Positions 7,242 through 15,139 of a stretch of 52,595 bases of DNA are shown here, in pieces. The notes beneath the pieces are model-generated. The model worked only from the letters and a program-made list of their open reading frames with translations. It made no database searches and was not told the DNA's origin. Position numbers and translations under genes: made by a program. The stretch's first letter is position 1. The number at the start of each line of letters is the position of its first letter. The stretch comes from Eubacteriales bacterium (GTDB lineage Bacteria; Bacillota; Clostridia; Lachnospirales; Lachnospiraceae). The DNA lies in assembly GCA_030531555.1 (NCBI GenBank), contig JAUNNI010000015.1, forward strand, positions 1-52,595. Direction: 5' to 3'.

Positions 7242-7898
7242 ATGAGCCAGCTATTTTCTATTGTAAAAGCGAATGTTAACGCCAGACAGGCGGCTGACGC
7301 ATATGGGCTGAAGGTTGGGAGAAATGGTATGGCTTGCTGCCCTTTTCATCGGGATAAATCGCCCAGTATGAAAGTAGACAGGAGGTATTATTGTTTTGGC
7401 TGTGGTGTTACTGGAGATGCTATCGATCTGACAGCGAAACTTCTTAACCTTACTCCTAAGGATGCTGCACTGAGGCTGGCTAATGATTTTGGACTTTCGA
7501 TTTCTGAAAATAGAAAATCAGTACTCAACAGGATAAAAACAGTAAATTCTGATACAGTCCCAGAACTGGAGCCAAAAGAATGGCTGCAGAACGCGGTTAG
7601 AATACTACTTCAGTATCGCGATCTATTGAAGGTTTGGGAAACTCAATATGCCCCGAAAAACATGGATGATGAGTGGCATCCTTTGTTTTGTGAGGCATTG
7701 AATCAGAAAAATTATATTGAATATTTGTTAGATGAACTGCTGCAATGCAGCAAGGCGCAGTTTATGGAAATGAAAAATTGTTGCAGAAAGGAGGTGGATC
7801 GGATTGAGAAAAGACTTAGCGAAGCTCTCACCACAGGAGAAGTTCAGGCTGGCAGAGGAACTAAGAGCAGATGCAGAAGCTCACATTACAGAGATTGA
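7242..7898 (+). CDS. CHC2 zinc-finger (DnaG-type) replication protein
   Basis: 218 residues. The N-terminal ~95 residues are a DnaG-type CHC2 zinc finger: CPFH (C33, H36) and CFGC (C51, C54), with the conserved HRDKSPSM and GDAIDL segments. The rest is helical with no Toprim or archaeo-eukaryotic primase catalytic motifs that I can see. It therefore looks like the zinc-binding half of a primase, perhaps recognising initiation sites for the helicase encoded next, whose gene overlaps its last 95 bases. The ATG at 7242 follows AAAGGAAG and gives a normal CHC2 start (SQLFSIVKANV); the reading from 7203 adds 13 unlikely residues. Split CHC2/P4 pairs are common in Clostridia mobilizable elements. 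Confidence 0.8.
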   Translation: MSQLFSIVKANVNARQAADAYGLKVGRNGMACCPFHRDKSPSMKVDRRYYCFGCGVTGDAIDLTAKLLNLTPKDAALRLANDFGLSISENRKSVLNRIKTVNSDTVPELEPKEWLQNAVRILLQYRDLLKVWETQYAPKNMDDEWHPLFCEALNQKNYIEYLLDELLQCSKAQFMEMKNCCRKEVDRIEKRLSEALTTGEVQAGRGTKSRCRSSHYRD

Positions 7899-9213
7899 TG
7901 ATCCGGATTGGTTTGATGGGAAAAAGATTGATGAGGTAGCATATTGCGAGCATTTACTGGCTAAGCAGGAGATGCGCTGTATCAATCACAGAATTTATAC
8001 TATGGATGGTCTGATTGAGGATGATAAATTGCGTGGACGAATAGCAGAAGATCTGAAGCCTTATGTAAGAACGTATCTGGATAAAGCAGTAGAGAGAGTG
8101 CTGAGCACCTTAAAGCTTCTTTGTGTTTCAGAGCCTATCAGACCCACAGCTGACAGAGTGCATTTTAGAAATGGAACGTATTATCTTGATGGAAATTTTT
8201 GCAATCAGCGTGAATGGACGATGAACCGGCTTCCGGTCGATTATAATCCAGAGGCTGCAGAACCGAAAAAATGGATATCATTTCTTGCAGAACTGATGCA
8301 TGAAGATGATATCATTACTCTTCAGGAATTCCTGGGTTATACGATGATTGCCACAAATAAAGGACAGTCCATGCTGCTGATCATTGGCAGTGGTGGAGAA
8401 GGGAAGAGCAGAATCAGTGCAGTGATGCAGGAATTGTTTGGCAATAATATGAATATCGGAAATATCTGCAAGATGGAATCAGATAAGTTCGCCCCGGCAA
8501 ATCAGGAAGGAAAACTGTTATTCATAGATGATGATATGAAGATGGAAGCCCTTGCTTCCACGAATGTGATTAAGGCGATTGTAACCTGCGATGGAAAGAT
8601 GGATCTGGAACGGAAAAATAAACAGAGTTACCAGGGAATGATGTATGTCAGGATGATTGGTCTTGGTAACGGTACGTTAAAGGCCCTGCATGATAAAACA
8701 AATGGCTTTTACCGAAGGCAGATCATCATCCAGACAAAGGATAAGCCCGTCAGTCGTGTGGATGATCCCTTCCTTAAAGAAAAGCTGGAGGCAGAGCTTG
8801 ATGGCATTCTTCTGTGGTGTTTGGAAGGATTGCACCGACTGGTGGCGAACAGATATAAGTTTACCGTCTCTGAAAGATCAAAACTGCTGAAACAAGAGTT
8901 TATGGAGGATGATAATAATATCAAGGGATTCCTGACTTCTACAGGATATATTGCATTTGATCCATCGGAGCGATGCACTACAAAGAAGTTGTACGATGTT
9001 TACCGGAAATGGTGCTATGACAATGCAGAAAAGCCTATGGCAGCATCAACCTTCAGTAAGTATCTGGCAGGTCATGAAAAAGAACTTCATATCAAGCGTA
9101 ATAAAAATATCCCTTTTGAGGGTACCAAATATGCAAGAGGATATGAGGGGATAAAGACATTAACGGATGGCTTTGCTCCGATAGTAGATAATTCAGATAA
9201 TCCGTTTGTATAG
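7804..9213 (+). CDS. phage/plasmid P4-type (D5-like) SF3 helicase
   Basis: 469 residues from a TTG with AAAGGAGGTG seven bases upstream. The middle holds Walker A GSGGEGKS (about residues 195-202) and an acidic Walker B FIDDDMK (about 238-244). The start of the D5_N-like region is near NYNPEAAEP-type residues 140-175 (VDYNPEAAEPKKWISFL). The C-terminus contains a winged-helix-like part (TTKKLYDVYRKWC). This is the P4/poxvirus D5-like helicase family that unwinds origins of phages, plasmids and integrative elements. No primase active site is seen at its N-terminus. Together with the CHC2 protein it should drive element replication after excision or transfer. Confidence 0.85.
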   Translation: MRKDLAKLSPQEKFRLAEELRADAEAHITEIDDPDWFDGKKIDEVAYCEHLLAKQEMRCINHRIYTMDGLIEDDKLRGRIAEDLKPYVRTYLDKAVERVLSTLKLLCVSEPIRPTADRVHFRNGTYYLDGNFCNQREWTMNRLPVDYNPEAAEPKKWISFLAELMHEDDIITLQEFLGYTMIATNKGQSMLLIIGSGGEGKSRISAVMQELFGNNMNIGNICKMESDKFAPANQEGKLLFIDDDMKMEALASTNVIKAIVTCDGKMDLERKNKQSYQGMMYVRMIGLGNGTLKALHDKTNGFYRRQIIIQTKDKPVSRVDDPFLKEKLEAELDGILLWCLEGLHRLVANRYKFTVSERSKLLKQEFMEDDNNIKGFLTSTGYIAFDPSERCTTKKLYDVYRKWCYDNAEKPMAASTFSKYLAGHEKELHIKRNKNIPFEGTKYARGYEGIKTLTDGFAPIVDNSDNPFV

Positions 9214-9290
9214 GCACTGGGCATACAGGAAAGTGGATATGCTTTTCTGTGTGCAGAGTGTCTTTATTTTTTGAATCATTTAAAAATCTC

Positions 9291-9408
9291 ATGCCTATAT
9301 GCCTATTTATAGGAAATTACAGGGATTATCAGACCTTTCGTATGCCTGATAATCTGCCGGGGATGCCTGAACTGTGGTTGTCCTTGTCGGGCTAAGCGCC
9401 ACAGGCAT
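9291..9408. repeat. iteron-like array of ATGCCT hexamers
   Basis: ATGCCT occurs at 9291, 9299, 9342 and 9363, and inverted as AGGCAT at 9403, all within 118 bases between the helicase gene and the HTH/xis/int genes. Spacings of 21 and about 40-43 bases are near whole helical turns. This could be a replication origin for the helicase or binding sites for the small HTH protein that follows. Confidence 0.45.
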
Positions 9409-9454
9409 GATAATTGTGTCATTAATAATGACGGTATTACAGGGAGTAGTCATT

Positions 9455-9664
9455 ATGAGTATCAGAAATGAAATTAAAGCAAAACTTGTCGAAGAGGGCG
9501 TAACCATGCAGGAAGTCCTCAATCGACTTAAGAAACGATATTGCTGGAGTAACAGCATATCGAATCTGTCCGGGAAACTTGGCAGAGAATCATTAAGATA
9601 TAAAGAAGTCATTGAGCTTGCCGACGTGCTGGGCTATGACATCATATGGGTAAAAAGGAGGTAA
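9455..9664 (+). CDS. small HTH-type control protein of the element
   Basis: 69 residues. The sequence (SIRNEIKAKLVEEGVTMQEVLNRLKK, SNLSGKLGRESLRYKEVIELADVLGYDIIWVKR) is a compact Cro-like HTH lacking a C-terminal domain. I recall near-identical small proteins just before xis and int in Firmicutes elements. Its likely role is control of excision or replication genes. The ATG at 9455 has only a weak AGGGAG site. The longer reading from 9374 covers the iteron region and is unlikely to be translated. The xis gene follows after only six bases. Confidence 0.7.
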   Translation: MSIRNEIKAKLVEEGVTMQEVLNRLKKRYCWSNSISNLSGKLGRESLRYKEVIELADVLGYDIIWVKRR

Positions 9665-9670
9665 ATGCTT

Positions 9671-9868
9671 ATGGCAAAAGAAATTCCCATCTGGGAGAAG
9701 TCTAATCTTACTCTGGAGGAAGCTGCTGCATATTCCGGTATCGGTGTTGGCAAGCTGCGAGAAATTACTAATGATAAGAATTGTAATTTTGTTCTCTGGG
9801 TCGGCAAAAAACGACTGATCAAGAAACGTTTGTTTGACAAGTATATCGAGGAGGCATACTCAATTTAA
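9671..9868 (+). CDS. xis: Tn916-type excisionase
   Basis: 65 residues. It matches the Tn916 Xis layout: IPIWEKSNLTLEEAAAYSGIGVGKLREI (MerR-like winged helix), then a basic strand (FVLWVGKKRLIKKRLFDKYIEE). Such proteins bend the element ends and steer integrase toward excision. The ATG at 9671 is eight bases from AAGGAGGT; the ATG at 9665 is too near. The integrase gene follows after 88 bases holding a strong hairpin, so read-through from xis to int is probably limited. Confidence 0.88.
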   Translation: MAKEIPIWEKSNLTLEEAAAYSGIGVGKLREITNDKNCNFVLWVGKKRLIKKRLFDKYIEEAYSI

Positions 9869-9890
9869 CATCTGTAGAACTTGCGTGGAA

Positions 9891-9943
9891 AAAGGGAGTC
9901 AGATGTGATATCATTTAGATGTCACATCGAGACTCCTTTTTTG
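9891..9943 (+). terminator. strong two-part hairpin terminator between xis and int
   Basis: GGAGTC (9895-9900) pairs with GACTCC (9931-9936), and GATGTGA (9902-9908) with TCACATC (9922-9928), followed by a T run. The stem is interrupted by one unpaired A opposite GA. It could attenuate int expression. Confidence 0.75.
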
Positions 9944-9956
9944 AAAGGAGATCGAA

Positions 9957-11162
9957 TTGGATAAAAAAAGAAAGGATTATAAAGGCCGTGTCCTGAGAAC
10001 AGGAGAAAGCCAGCGAAAGGATCTGGTCTATCAGTATCGCTATACGGACTGTCATGGAAAGCGTAAGACAGTTTATTCATCCAATCTGCAGGAACTTCGA
10101 CAGAAGGAAAAGGAAATCCAGAAGCAGATGGATGATGGCATCGATTATGAGGCAGGCCAGATTACAGTTATCGAACTGTTAGAAAAGTATATTAGCCTAA
10201 AAAAAGGTGTGCGTTACAATACGCAGGTGAATTACAATTTTGTTCTGAATCTTGTCAGGGCTGAAGCATTTGGGCAGAGAAAGATCAGTACTATTAAGGT
10301 CTCAGATGCAAAACTGTGGTTTGCCAAGCTTCAGAAGGATGGAAGAAGTTGTAGTACCATCTCAACTGTCAGAGGGGTTGTGAAGCCTGCATTTCAGATG
10401 GCATATGATGAAGATGCGATTCGTAAGAATCCCTTTATCTTTAAGCTGACAGATGTTGTGGTTAATGATGCTGTTCCCAGAGTTGCTCTTACGGAAGAAC
10501 AGCTGTCTATCTGGATGGATTTTATCAAGAATGACAAGACCTATACCAAATACTATGATGAATTCATCGTTCTTCTGGGAACCGGTATGAGAGTCAGCGA
10601 GTTCTGTGGATTGACCATGAGTGATCTGGATTTTAAGAATCGTAAAATTCGTGTAGATCACCAGCTGGTACGTGAACGTGGCGGAAAGTATTATGTCGAA
10701 GAGACCAAGACGGCCAGCGGCTGTCGTTTTCTTCCTATGACAGATGAGGTTTATCATGCACTTAAAAGAATGCTGGAGCATCGTCCAAAGGTAAAGAGTG
10801 AGCCTATGGTGGATGGCCGTGTCGGATTCATCATGCTTGATAAGAATGGTAATCCTAAAGTTGCACTTCATATTGAAAATGAGATGCGCTGGGCGATGAA
10901 GAAGTACCAGAAGCTTTATCCGGATAAACCTTTGCCGAATATTACTCCTCATGTATTCCGTCACACTTTTTGCACAAATTATGCGAATGGAGGAATGGAC
11001 ATCAAGGACCTGCAGTATCTGATGGGACATTCTGATGCCGGAGTAACTCTTAACGTTTACACACATGCAAGCTATGATCATGCAGCCGAACAGATGGCTA
11101 AGATTTCTAACTTTCGAAAGAACCCTGATACAGTTGAAGAAGGGGTAACAGCTGCTGTCTAA
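9957..11162 (+). CDS. int: tyrosine recombinase, Tn916-type integrase
   Basis: 401 residues. An N-terminal arm-binding domain (KDYKGRVLRTGESQRKDLVYQYRYTD) is followed by a SAM-like core-binding domain (about residues 60-160) and the catalytic domain. Catalytic residues seen: Arg in GTGMRVSE (about 211), HxxR in HVFRH (about 331-334), the GHS histidine near 357 and tyrosine in NVYTH (about 368). The start is TTG with AAGGAG upstream. It catalyses integration and, with Xis, excision. Its 3' side contains repeated ACTACACCATTT blocks that fit integrase arm sites, so the element end should be close by. Confidence 0.93.
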   Translation: MDKKRKDYKGRVLRTGESQRKDLVYQYRYTDCHGKRKTVYSSNLQELRQKEKEIQKQMDDGIDYEAGQITVIELLEKYISLKKGVRYNTQVNYNFVLNLVRAEAFGQRKISTIKVSDAKLWFAKLQKDGRSCSTISTVRGVVKPAFQMAYDEDAIRKNPFIFKLTDVVVNDAVPRVALTEEQLSIWMDFIKNDKTYTKYYDEFIVLLGTGMRVSEFCGLTMSDLDFKNRKIRVDHQLVRERGGKYYVEETKTASGCRFLPMTDEVYHALKRMLEHRPKVKSEPMVDGRVGFIMLDKNGNPKVALHIENEMRWAMKKYQKLYPDKPLPNITPHVFRHTFCTNYANGGMDIKDLQYLMGHSDAGVTLNVYTHASYDHAAEQMAKISNFRKNPDTVEEGVTAAV

Positions 11163-11194
11163 TCAGCAGATATGGTAGTAATACTTAGTGAATT

Positions 11195-11230
11195 ACTACA
11201 CCATTTACTACACCATTTAGTGGTGTAGTT
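11195..11230. repeat. candidate integrase arm sites at the element's right end
   Basis: ACTACACCATTT occurs twice in tandem (11195-11206 and 11207-11218), followed at once by an inverted copy (AGTGGTGTAGTT, 11219-11230). A further CCTTG/CAAGG inverted repeat sits at 11286-11301. The crossover core is not identified because no matching left copy was found in the window. Confidence 0.55.
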
Positions 11231-11332
11231 ACATAGATTTATAGAGACTTACATGAAATTGACAATAAACCAAAAGTCGGAAAAACCTTGTAAAATCAAG
11301 GGCTTTGAGACTTATGGAGGGATATAGAGATT

Positions 11333-11809
11333 ATGATTAAAGTGTTATTTATCTGCCACGGCAATATCTGCCGCTCACCTATGGCAGAATTCATTATGAA
11401 AGATTTAGTGAAAAAAGAAGGTTTAGAGGACTGGTTCCTCATTGAATCCGCAGCCACAAGCTCGGAAGAAGTATGGCGCGGAGTTGGCAATCCGGTTTAT
11501 CCACCGGCTCGCCAGGAATTGGCTCGCCACGGTATTTCCTGTGAGGGAAAAAGAGCCAGAGTTCTTGTGAAGGAAGACTATGAAAAATACGATTATTTAA
11601 TTGGTATGGAAAGATATAACATCCGTAACATGAATCGTATTTTAGGCCAGGATTATGCGGAGAAAATTTATAAGATGATGAGCTTCACAAAAGAAGGGGG
11701 AGACATTGCAGACCCATGGTATTCCGGCGATTTTGAAGGTGTTTATAAACAGATTGAGAGAGGATGTAAAGGATTTTTAGAATACTTAAGAAGGAATAAA
11801 GAGTGTTAG
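11333..11809 (+). CDS. low-molecular-weight protein-tyrosine phosphatase
   Basis: 158 residues, the normal size. The P-loop at the N-terminus is CHGNICRSP (C-x5-R, about residues 9-17). The general-acid loop is DPWYSGDF (about residues 124-131). It hydrolyses phosphotyrosine (or phosphoarginine in the YwlE branch) in cytoplasmic proteins; which substrate applies here is not evident. It is the first chromosomal gene after the element's right end, and its ribosome site GGAGGG is intact. An unknown small gene follows 18 bases later, probably in the same transcript. Confidence 0.9.
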   Translation: MIKVLFICHGNICRSPMAEFIMKDLVKKEGLEDWFLIESAATSSEEVWRGVGNPVYPPARQELARHGISCEGKRARVLVKEDYEKYDYLIGMERYNIRNMNRILGQDYAEKIYKMMSFTKEGGDIADPWYSGDFEGVYKQIERGCKGFLEYLRRNKEC

Positions 11810-11827
11810 GAGAGAAGAGGTAACAGA

Positions 11828-12178
11828 ATGAGAAATATTTTGATGATTGAAGCAAGTTTGAAGGAAAATCCATTTTTCAGTAAATCTATTGAGACTTTAG
11901 GTTGTGATGAAAATGGAGAGGAGATGTTTGGAGAAGTCTTTGAAATTACAACTTGTAGTCAGTTGCGCGAATATGAAGAGTTAAATGATTTTGCCATTGC
12001 CATTACTAGTTTTATGATGGATGCCATTGATCCATTTGATCTTCTTGTTGTAACAGCAGCCAGCGATGAAAATATTCTTCGCTGGAGTCTGGAAATCAAA
12101 TTGGAAGGTGATCAGATCAGCCTGAGAACGATTGATTGGAAGAATGGTCAGTGTGTTTATAAACACGAAGATAAATAA
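11828..12178 (+). CDS. conserved hypothetical protein, 116 residues
   Basis: I do not recognise a family. The protein is acidic and soluble, with alternating strand/helix segments (NILMIEASL, FGEVFEITT, FAIAITSFMMDAID, DLLVVTAA) and a C-terminal strand pair (GDQISLRTIDWKNGQCVY). A mixed alpha/beta single domain is likely. It has a proper ribosome site (AGAGG) and follows the LMW phosphatase gene closely, so a related regulatory role is possible but unproven. A strong terminator at 12220 ends the pair. Confidence 0.6.
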   Translation: MRNILMIEASLKENPFFSKSIETLGCDENGEEMFGEVFEITTCSQLREYEELNDFAIAITSFMMDAIDPFDLLVVTAASDENILRWSLEIKLEGDQISLRTIDWKNGQCVYKHEDK

Positions 12179-12219
12179 TTTAATACTTTACCACATTAAA
12201 ATAAGAAGAAACTCTTGAA

Positions 12220-12254
12220 TAATAGCTATCAATATTCTTGATAGCTATTATTTA
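12220..12254. terminator. perfect 15-bp hairpin terminator
   Basis: AATAATAGCTATCAA (12220-12234) pairs exactly with 12240-12254 around a five-base loop, followed by a T-rich stretch. It ends the phosphatase transcript. Confidence 0.8.
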
Positions 12255-12273
12255 TTTTATGAAATATATTAAT

Positions 12274-12303
12274 TTGACGGAAGTATGAGATGTTTGTTAT
12301 TAT
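12274..12303 (+). promoter_or_regulatory. sigma-A promoter of the ABC importer operon
   Basis: TTGACG (12274-12279), 18 bases, then TATTAT (12298-12303). The ~70-base leader has no T-box or recognisable riboswitch; a weak CACTTT/AAAGTG inverted repeat (about 12319-12346) lies in it. Confidence 0.65.
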
Positions 12304-12382
12304 TAATCCGTGACTCAGGCACTTTCATACTTTTATATGTTAAAGTGTTATTATATTTTAAAGGGGTAAAGGAGAAAAAACA

Positions 12383-13375
12383 ATGAGAAAAAAATTATTC
12401 GCAGTTGCAATGGCAGCAACTATGGCAATTTCCATGGCAGCATGTGGCGGCTCTAATGCAGACACATCCGCAGAATCTACAGGCGCAGCAACAGGTGATT
12501 CCTACAAGGTAGGTATCTGTCAGTTAGTTCAGCATCCAGCTCTTGACGCTGCTACAGAAGGTTTTAAAGAAGCGTTAACAGAAGAATTAGGTGATGCAGT
12601 TACATATGACGAACAGAACGCACAGGGCGAACCTAATACATGTTCTACAATCATCAATGGTTTTGTATCTGATGGTGTTGATCTTATCATGGCAAATGCT
12701 ACACCAGCTCTTCAGGCTGCACAGGCAGGTACAAATGAAATCCCTATTCTTGGTACTTCCGTAACAGAATATGGTGTTGCACTTGGTATTGAAAACTTCG
12801 ATGGTCTTGTTGGAACAAACATTTCCGGTACATCCGATCTTGCTCCACTTGATGAACAGGCTGCAATGTTAAATGAATTATTCCCAGACAAAAAGAAAGT
12901 TGGTCTTTTATACTGTTCTGCAGAAGCTAACTCCCAGTATCAGGTTGATACTGTAAATGCTGCACTTACAGATCTTGGTTATACATGTACATACTATACA
13001 TTTACAGACTCTAACGACATTTCTTCCGTAGTTACAAAAGCTGTTTCTGAATGTGAAGTTATTTACGTTCCTACAGATAACGCAGCAGCTTCCAACACAG
13101 AACTTATCAATAACATCTGTTTAGATGCAAAAGTTCCTGTAGTTGCTGGTGAAGAAGGTATCTGTGCAGGTTGTGGTGTTGCTACACTTTCTATCAGCTA
13201 CCATGATCTTGGTGTTGCTACTGGTAAAATGGCTGCTAAAATCTTAAAAGGTGAAGCAAAAGTAGAAGAAATGCCAATCGAATACGCTCCACAGTTCACA
13301 AAGAAATACAACAAAACAAATTGTGAAGCACTTGGTATTACAATTCCAGAAGGCTACGAAGCAATCGAGGAGTAA
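12383..13375 (+). CDS. ABC transporter substrate-binding lipoprotein (TrpX-like, ABC_sub_bind)
   Basis: 330 residues. The signal peptide ends in a lipobox with Cys21 (ISMAAC). The mature part follows the ABC_sub_bind (PF04392) pattern: KVGICQLVQHPALDAATEGFKEAL, NAQGE, GVDLIMANATPALQAA, and IYVPTDNAAASN. This is a periplasmic-binding fold tethered to the outer face of the membrane. Together with the next two genes it resembles TrpXYZ (tryptophan uptake in streptococci), but the same family also serves other aromatic or unknown ligands, so the substrate is left open. Confidence 0.88.
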   Translation: MRKKLFAVAMAATMAISMAACGGSNADTSAESTGAATGDSYKVGICQLVQHPALDAATEGFKEALTEELGDAVTYDEQNAQGEPNTCSTIINGFVSDGVDLIMANATPALQAAQAGTNEIPILGTSVTEYGVALGIENFDGLVGTNISGTSDLAPLDEQAAMLNELFPDKKKVGLLYCSAEANSQYQVDTVNAALTDLGYTCTYYTFTDSNDISSVVTKAVSECEVIYVPTDNAAASNTELINNICLDAKVPVVAGEEGICAGCGVATLSISYHDLGVATGKMAAKILKGEAKVEEMPIEYAPQFTKKYNKTNCEALGITIPEGYEAIEE

Positions 13376-13381
13376 TACAGA

Positions 13382-14281
13382 ATGGTTAGTTTAGTAAATG
13401 CTTTACCGGGAGCGGTTGCTCAGGGTTTAATATGGGGCATTATGGCGATAGGTGTATATCTCACCTATCGCGTTCTTGATATTGCGGACCTTACCGTTGA
13501 TGGTTCTTTGGGAACTGGTGGTGCCGTATGTATCATGCTTATGCTCACAGGACATAATGTATGGGTTTCCTTATTGGGAGCCATTGCGGCTGGTATGTTA
13601 GCCGGTTTTGTTACAGGTATCTTACATACTTTTATGGGAATTCCAGCAATTCTTGCCGGTATTCTTACTCAGCTTGGTTTATATTCCATCAATTTAAAAA
13701 CCATGGGAAAATCGAATCAGGCAATCAATGTTGACAACTATAAGTTATTGATCTCTCTTCGTTTTGTAAAAGGAGTATCGATTTATAAAAATACAATCTT
13801 TGTTGTTGCATTGATCACTATTGTTTTAATTGCACTTTTATATTGGTTCTTTGGAACTGAGCTTGGTAGTTCCATGCGTGCGACTGGATGTAATCCAAAT
13901 ATGTCACGTGCGCAGGGTATCAACACGAATTTTAATATTGTGCTTGGACTCATGCTTTCCAACGGACTGGTTGCCCTTTCCGGTGCACTTTTATGTCAGT
14001 ATCAGGGATTTGCTGATATCAACATGGGACGTGGTGCCATCGTAATCGGTTTGGCTGCAGTTATTATCGGACAGGCTGTATTTGGCAAGATCTTCCGTAA
14101 TTTCGCGCTGAAACTTTTGGGGGTTGCATTTGGTTCTATCATTTACTATCTGGTTCTTCAGCTGGTAATCTGGATGGGAATTGATACTGACCTCTTGAAA
14201 TTACTCTCTGCAGTTGTAGTAGCAATCTTCTTATCCGTACCAACCATGAAGAGTCGCTATTTTTCAAAAGGAGGGAAATAA
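13382..14281 (+). CDS. ABC transporter permease (BPD_transp_2 family, TrpY-like)
   Basis: 299 residues with about eight to nine hydrophobic segments. The start (ALPGAVAQGLIWGIMAIGVYLTYRVLDIADLTVDGS) and the motif SSMRATGCNPNMSRAQGINT are typical of permeases paired with ABC_sub_bind proteins. It forms the membrane channel, presumably as a homodimer. It begins six bases after the lipoprotein gene and ends three bases before the ATPase gene, so the three are one operon. Confidence 0.88.
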   Translation: MVSLVNALPGAVAQGLIWGIMAIGVYLTYRVLDIADLTVDGSLGTGGAVCIMLMLTGHNVWVSLLGAIAAGMLAGFVTGILHTFMGIPAILAGILTQLGLYSINLKTMGKSNQAINVDNYKLLISLRFVKGVSIYKNTIFVVALITIVLIALLYWFFGTELGSSMRATGCNPNMSRAQGINTNFNIVLGLMLSNGLVALSGALLCQYQGFADINMGRGAIVIGLAAVIIGQAVFGKIFRNFALKLLGVAFGSIIYYLVLQLVIWMGIDTDLLKLLSAVVVAIFLSVPTMKSRYFSKGGK

Positions 14282-14284
14282 AAG

Positions 14285-15082
14285 ATGTTAGAATTGATTA
14301 ATATTTGCAAAACATTTAATAAAGGCACTGTGAATGAAAAACAGGCTTTAAATGGTTTATCCCTCAAATTAAATGAAGGTGATTTCACAACGATCATTGG
14401 CGGAAATGGTGCTGGAAAATCCACCATGTTGAATGCAATTTCTGGTGTTTGGCCAGTCGATGAAGGCCAGATTCTCATCGATGGAGAAGATATTACAAAA
14501 CTTCCAGAATATAAACGTGCTAAATTCTTAGGACGTGTTTTCCAGGATCCTATGACAGGAACCGCTGCCACCATGAGTATTAATGAAAATATGGCTCTGG
14601 CGAATCGACGTGGAAAGAGAAGAACATTACGACCTGGAAATCCAGCCCATGAAAGAAAATTTTTCAAAGAACAGGTTGCAAGACTTGGTCTTGGTCTGGA
14701 AGATCGTATGACCAGCAAAGTTGGTTTATTATCTGGTGGACAGAGACAGGCAATCACACTTCTCATGTCCACATTGAAAAAACCAAGACTTCTTCTTTTG
14801 GACGAACATACTGCGGCACTTGATCCAAAAACTGCTGCAAAAGTATTGGAGCTTACTAAGGAAATGGTAGAAGAGCAGAATCTCACTGCTTTGATGGTAA
14901 CTCATAATATGAAGGATGCCATCCATCTTGGTAACCGTCTCATCATGATGCATGAGGGCAGAATTATTTATGATGTATCTGGTGAAGAAAAGAAGAATCT
15001 TAAAGTCGAAGATCTTCTTCGTAAATTTGAAGAAGTAAGCGGAGAGGAATTCGCAAACGACCGTATGATGCTTGCAAAATAA
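14285..15082 (+). CDS. ABC transporter ATP-binding protein (TrpZ-like)
   Basis: 265 residues. Walker A GGNGAGKST (about residues 39-47), signature LSGGQRQA (about 149-156), and Walker B LLLLDEHTAALD, whose DEHTAALDP form is characteristic of the ATPases that partner ABC_sub_bind systems. It powers import through the preceding permease. AGGAGGGAAATAAAAG provides its ribosome site. The gene ends before a bidirectional terminator. Confidence 0.92.
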   Translation: MLELINICKTFNKGTVNEKQALNGLSLKLNEGDFTTIIGGNGAGKSTMLNAISGVWPVDEGQILIDGEDITKLPEYKRAKFLGRVFQDPMTGTAATMSINENMALANRRGKRRTLRPGNPAHERKFFKEQVARLGLGLEDRMTSKVGLLSGGQRQAITLLMSTLKKPRLLLLDEHTAALDPKTAAKVLELTKEMVEEQNLTALMVTHNMKDAIHLGNRLIMMHEGRIIYDVSGEEKKNLKVEDLLRKFEEVSGEEFANDRMMLAK

Positions 15083-15100
15083 ATATTTTATAATAAGATA

Positions 15101-15133
15101 AGAGCTGTTACGCATTTGCATAACAGCTCTTTT
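15101..15133. terminator. bidirectional terminator between convergent genes
   Basis: AGAGCTGTTA (15101-15110) pairs exactly with TAACAGCTCT (15121-15130), with a T run after it on the plus strand. It separates the importer operon from the convergent acetyltransferase gene. Confidence 0.8.
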
Positions 15134-15139
15134 GATATT

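Larger units (their letters stand above)
3481..11302. mobile_element. integrative mobilizable element (boundaries approximate)
   Basis: The genes form one coherent set: XRE repressor, two small element proteins, oriT, MobA/MobL relaxase, CHC2 zinc-finger protein, P4-type helicase, small HTH protein, Tn916-type excisionase and integrase. There is no VirB4, VirD4/TcpA coupling protein or other secretion gene, so transfer must depend on a helper conjugative element. The integrase end marks the right side; core chromosome begins with the gene at 11333. The left end is not found. The accessory genes at 178-3321 may be cargo of the same element, and it may extend left of the window. Confidence 0.7.

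Noticed and set aside
7804-7898. Frameshift joining the CHC2 and helicase genes into one primase-helicase
   Set aside because: The helicase has its own strong ribosome site (AAAGGAGGTG) and TTG start, and similar separate pairs occur in related elements.
12304-12382. T-box or amino-acid riboswitch before the TrpXYZ-like operon
   Set aside because: The leader is too short, with no T-box sequence and no terminator/antiterminator pair.
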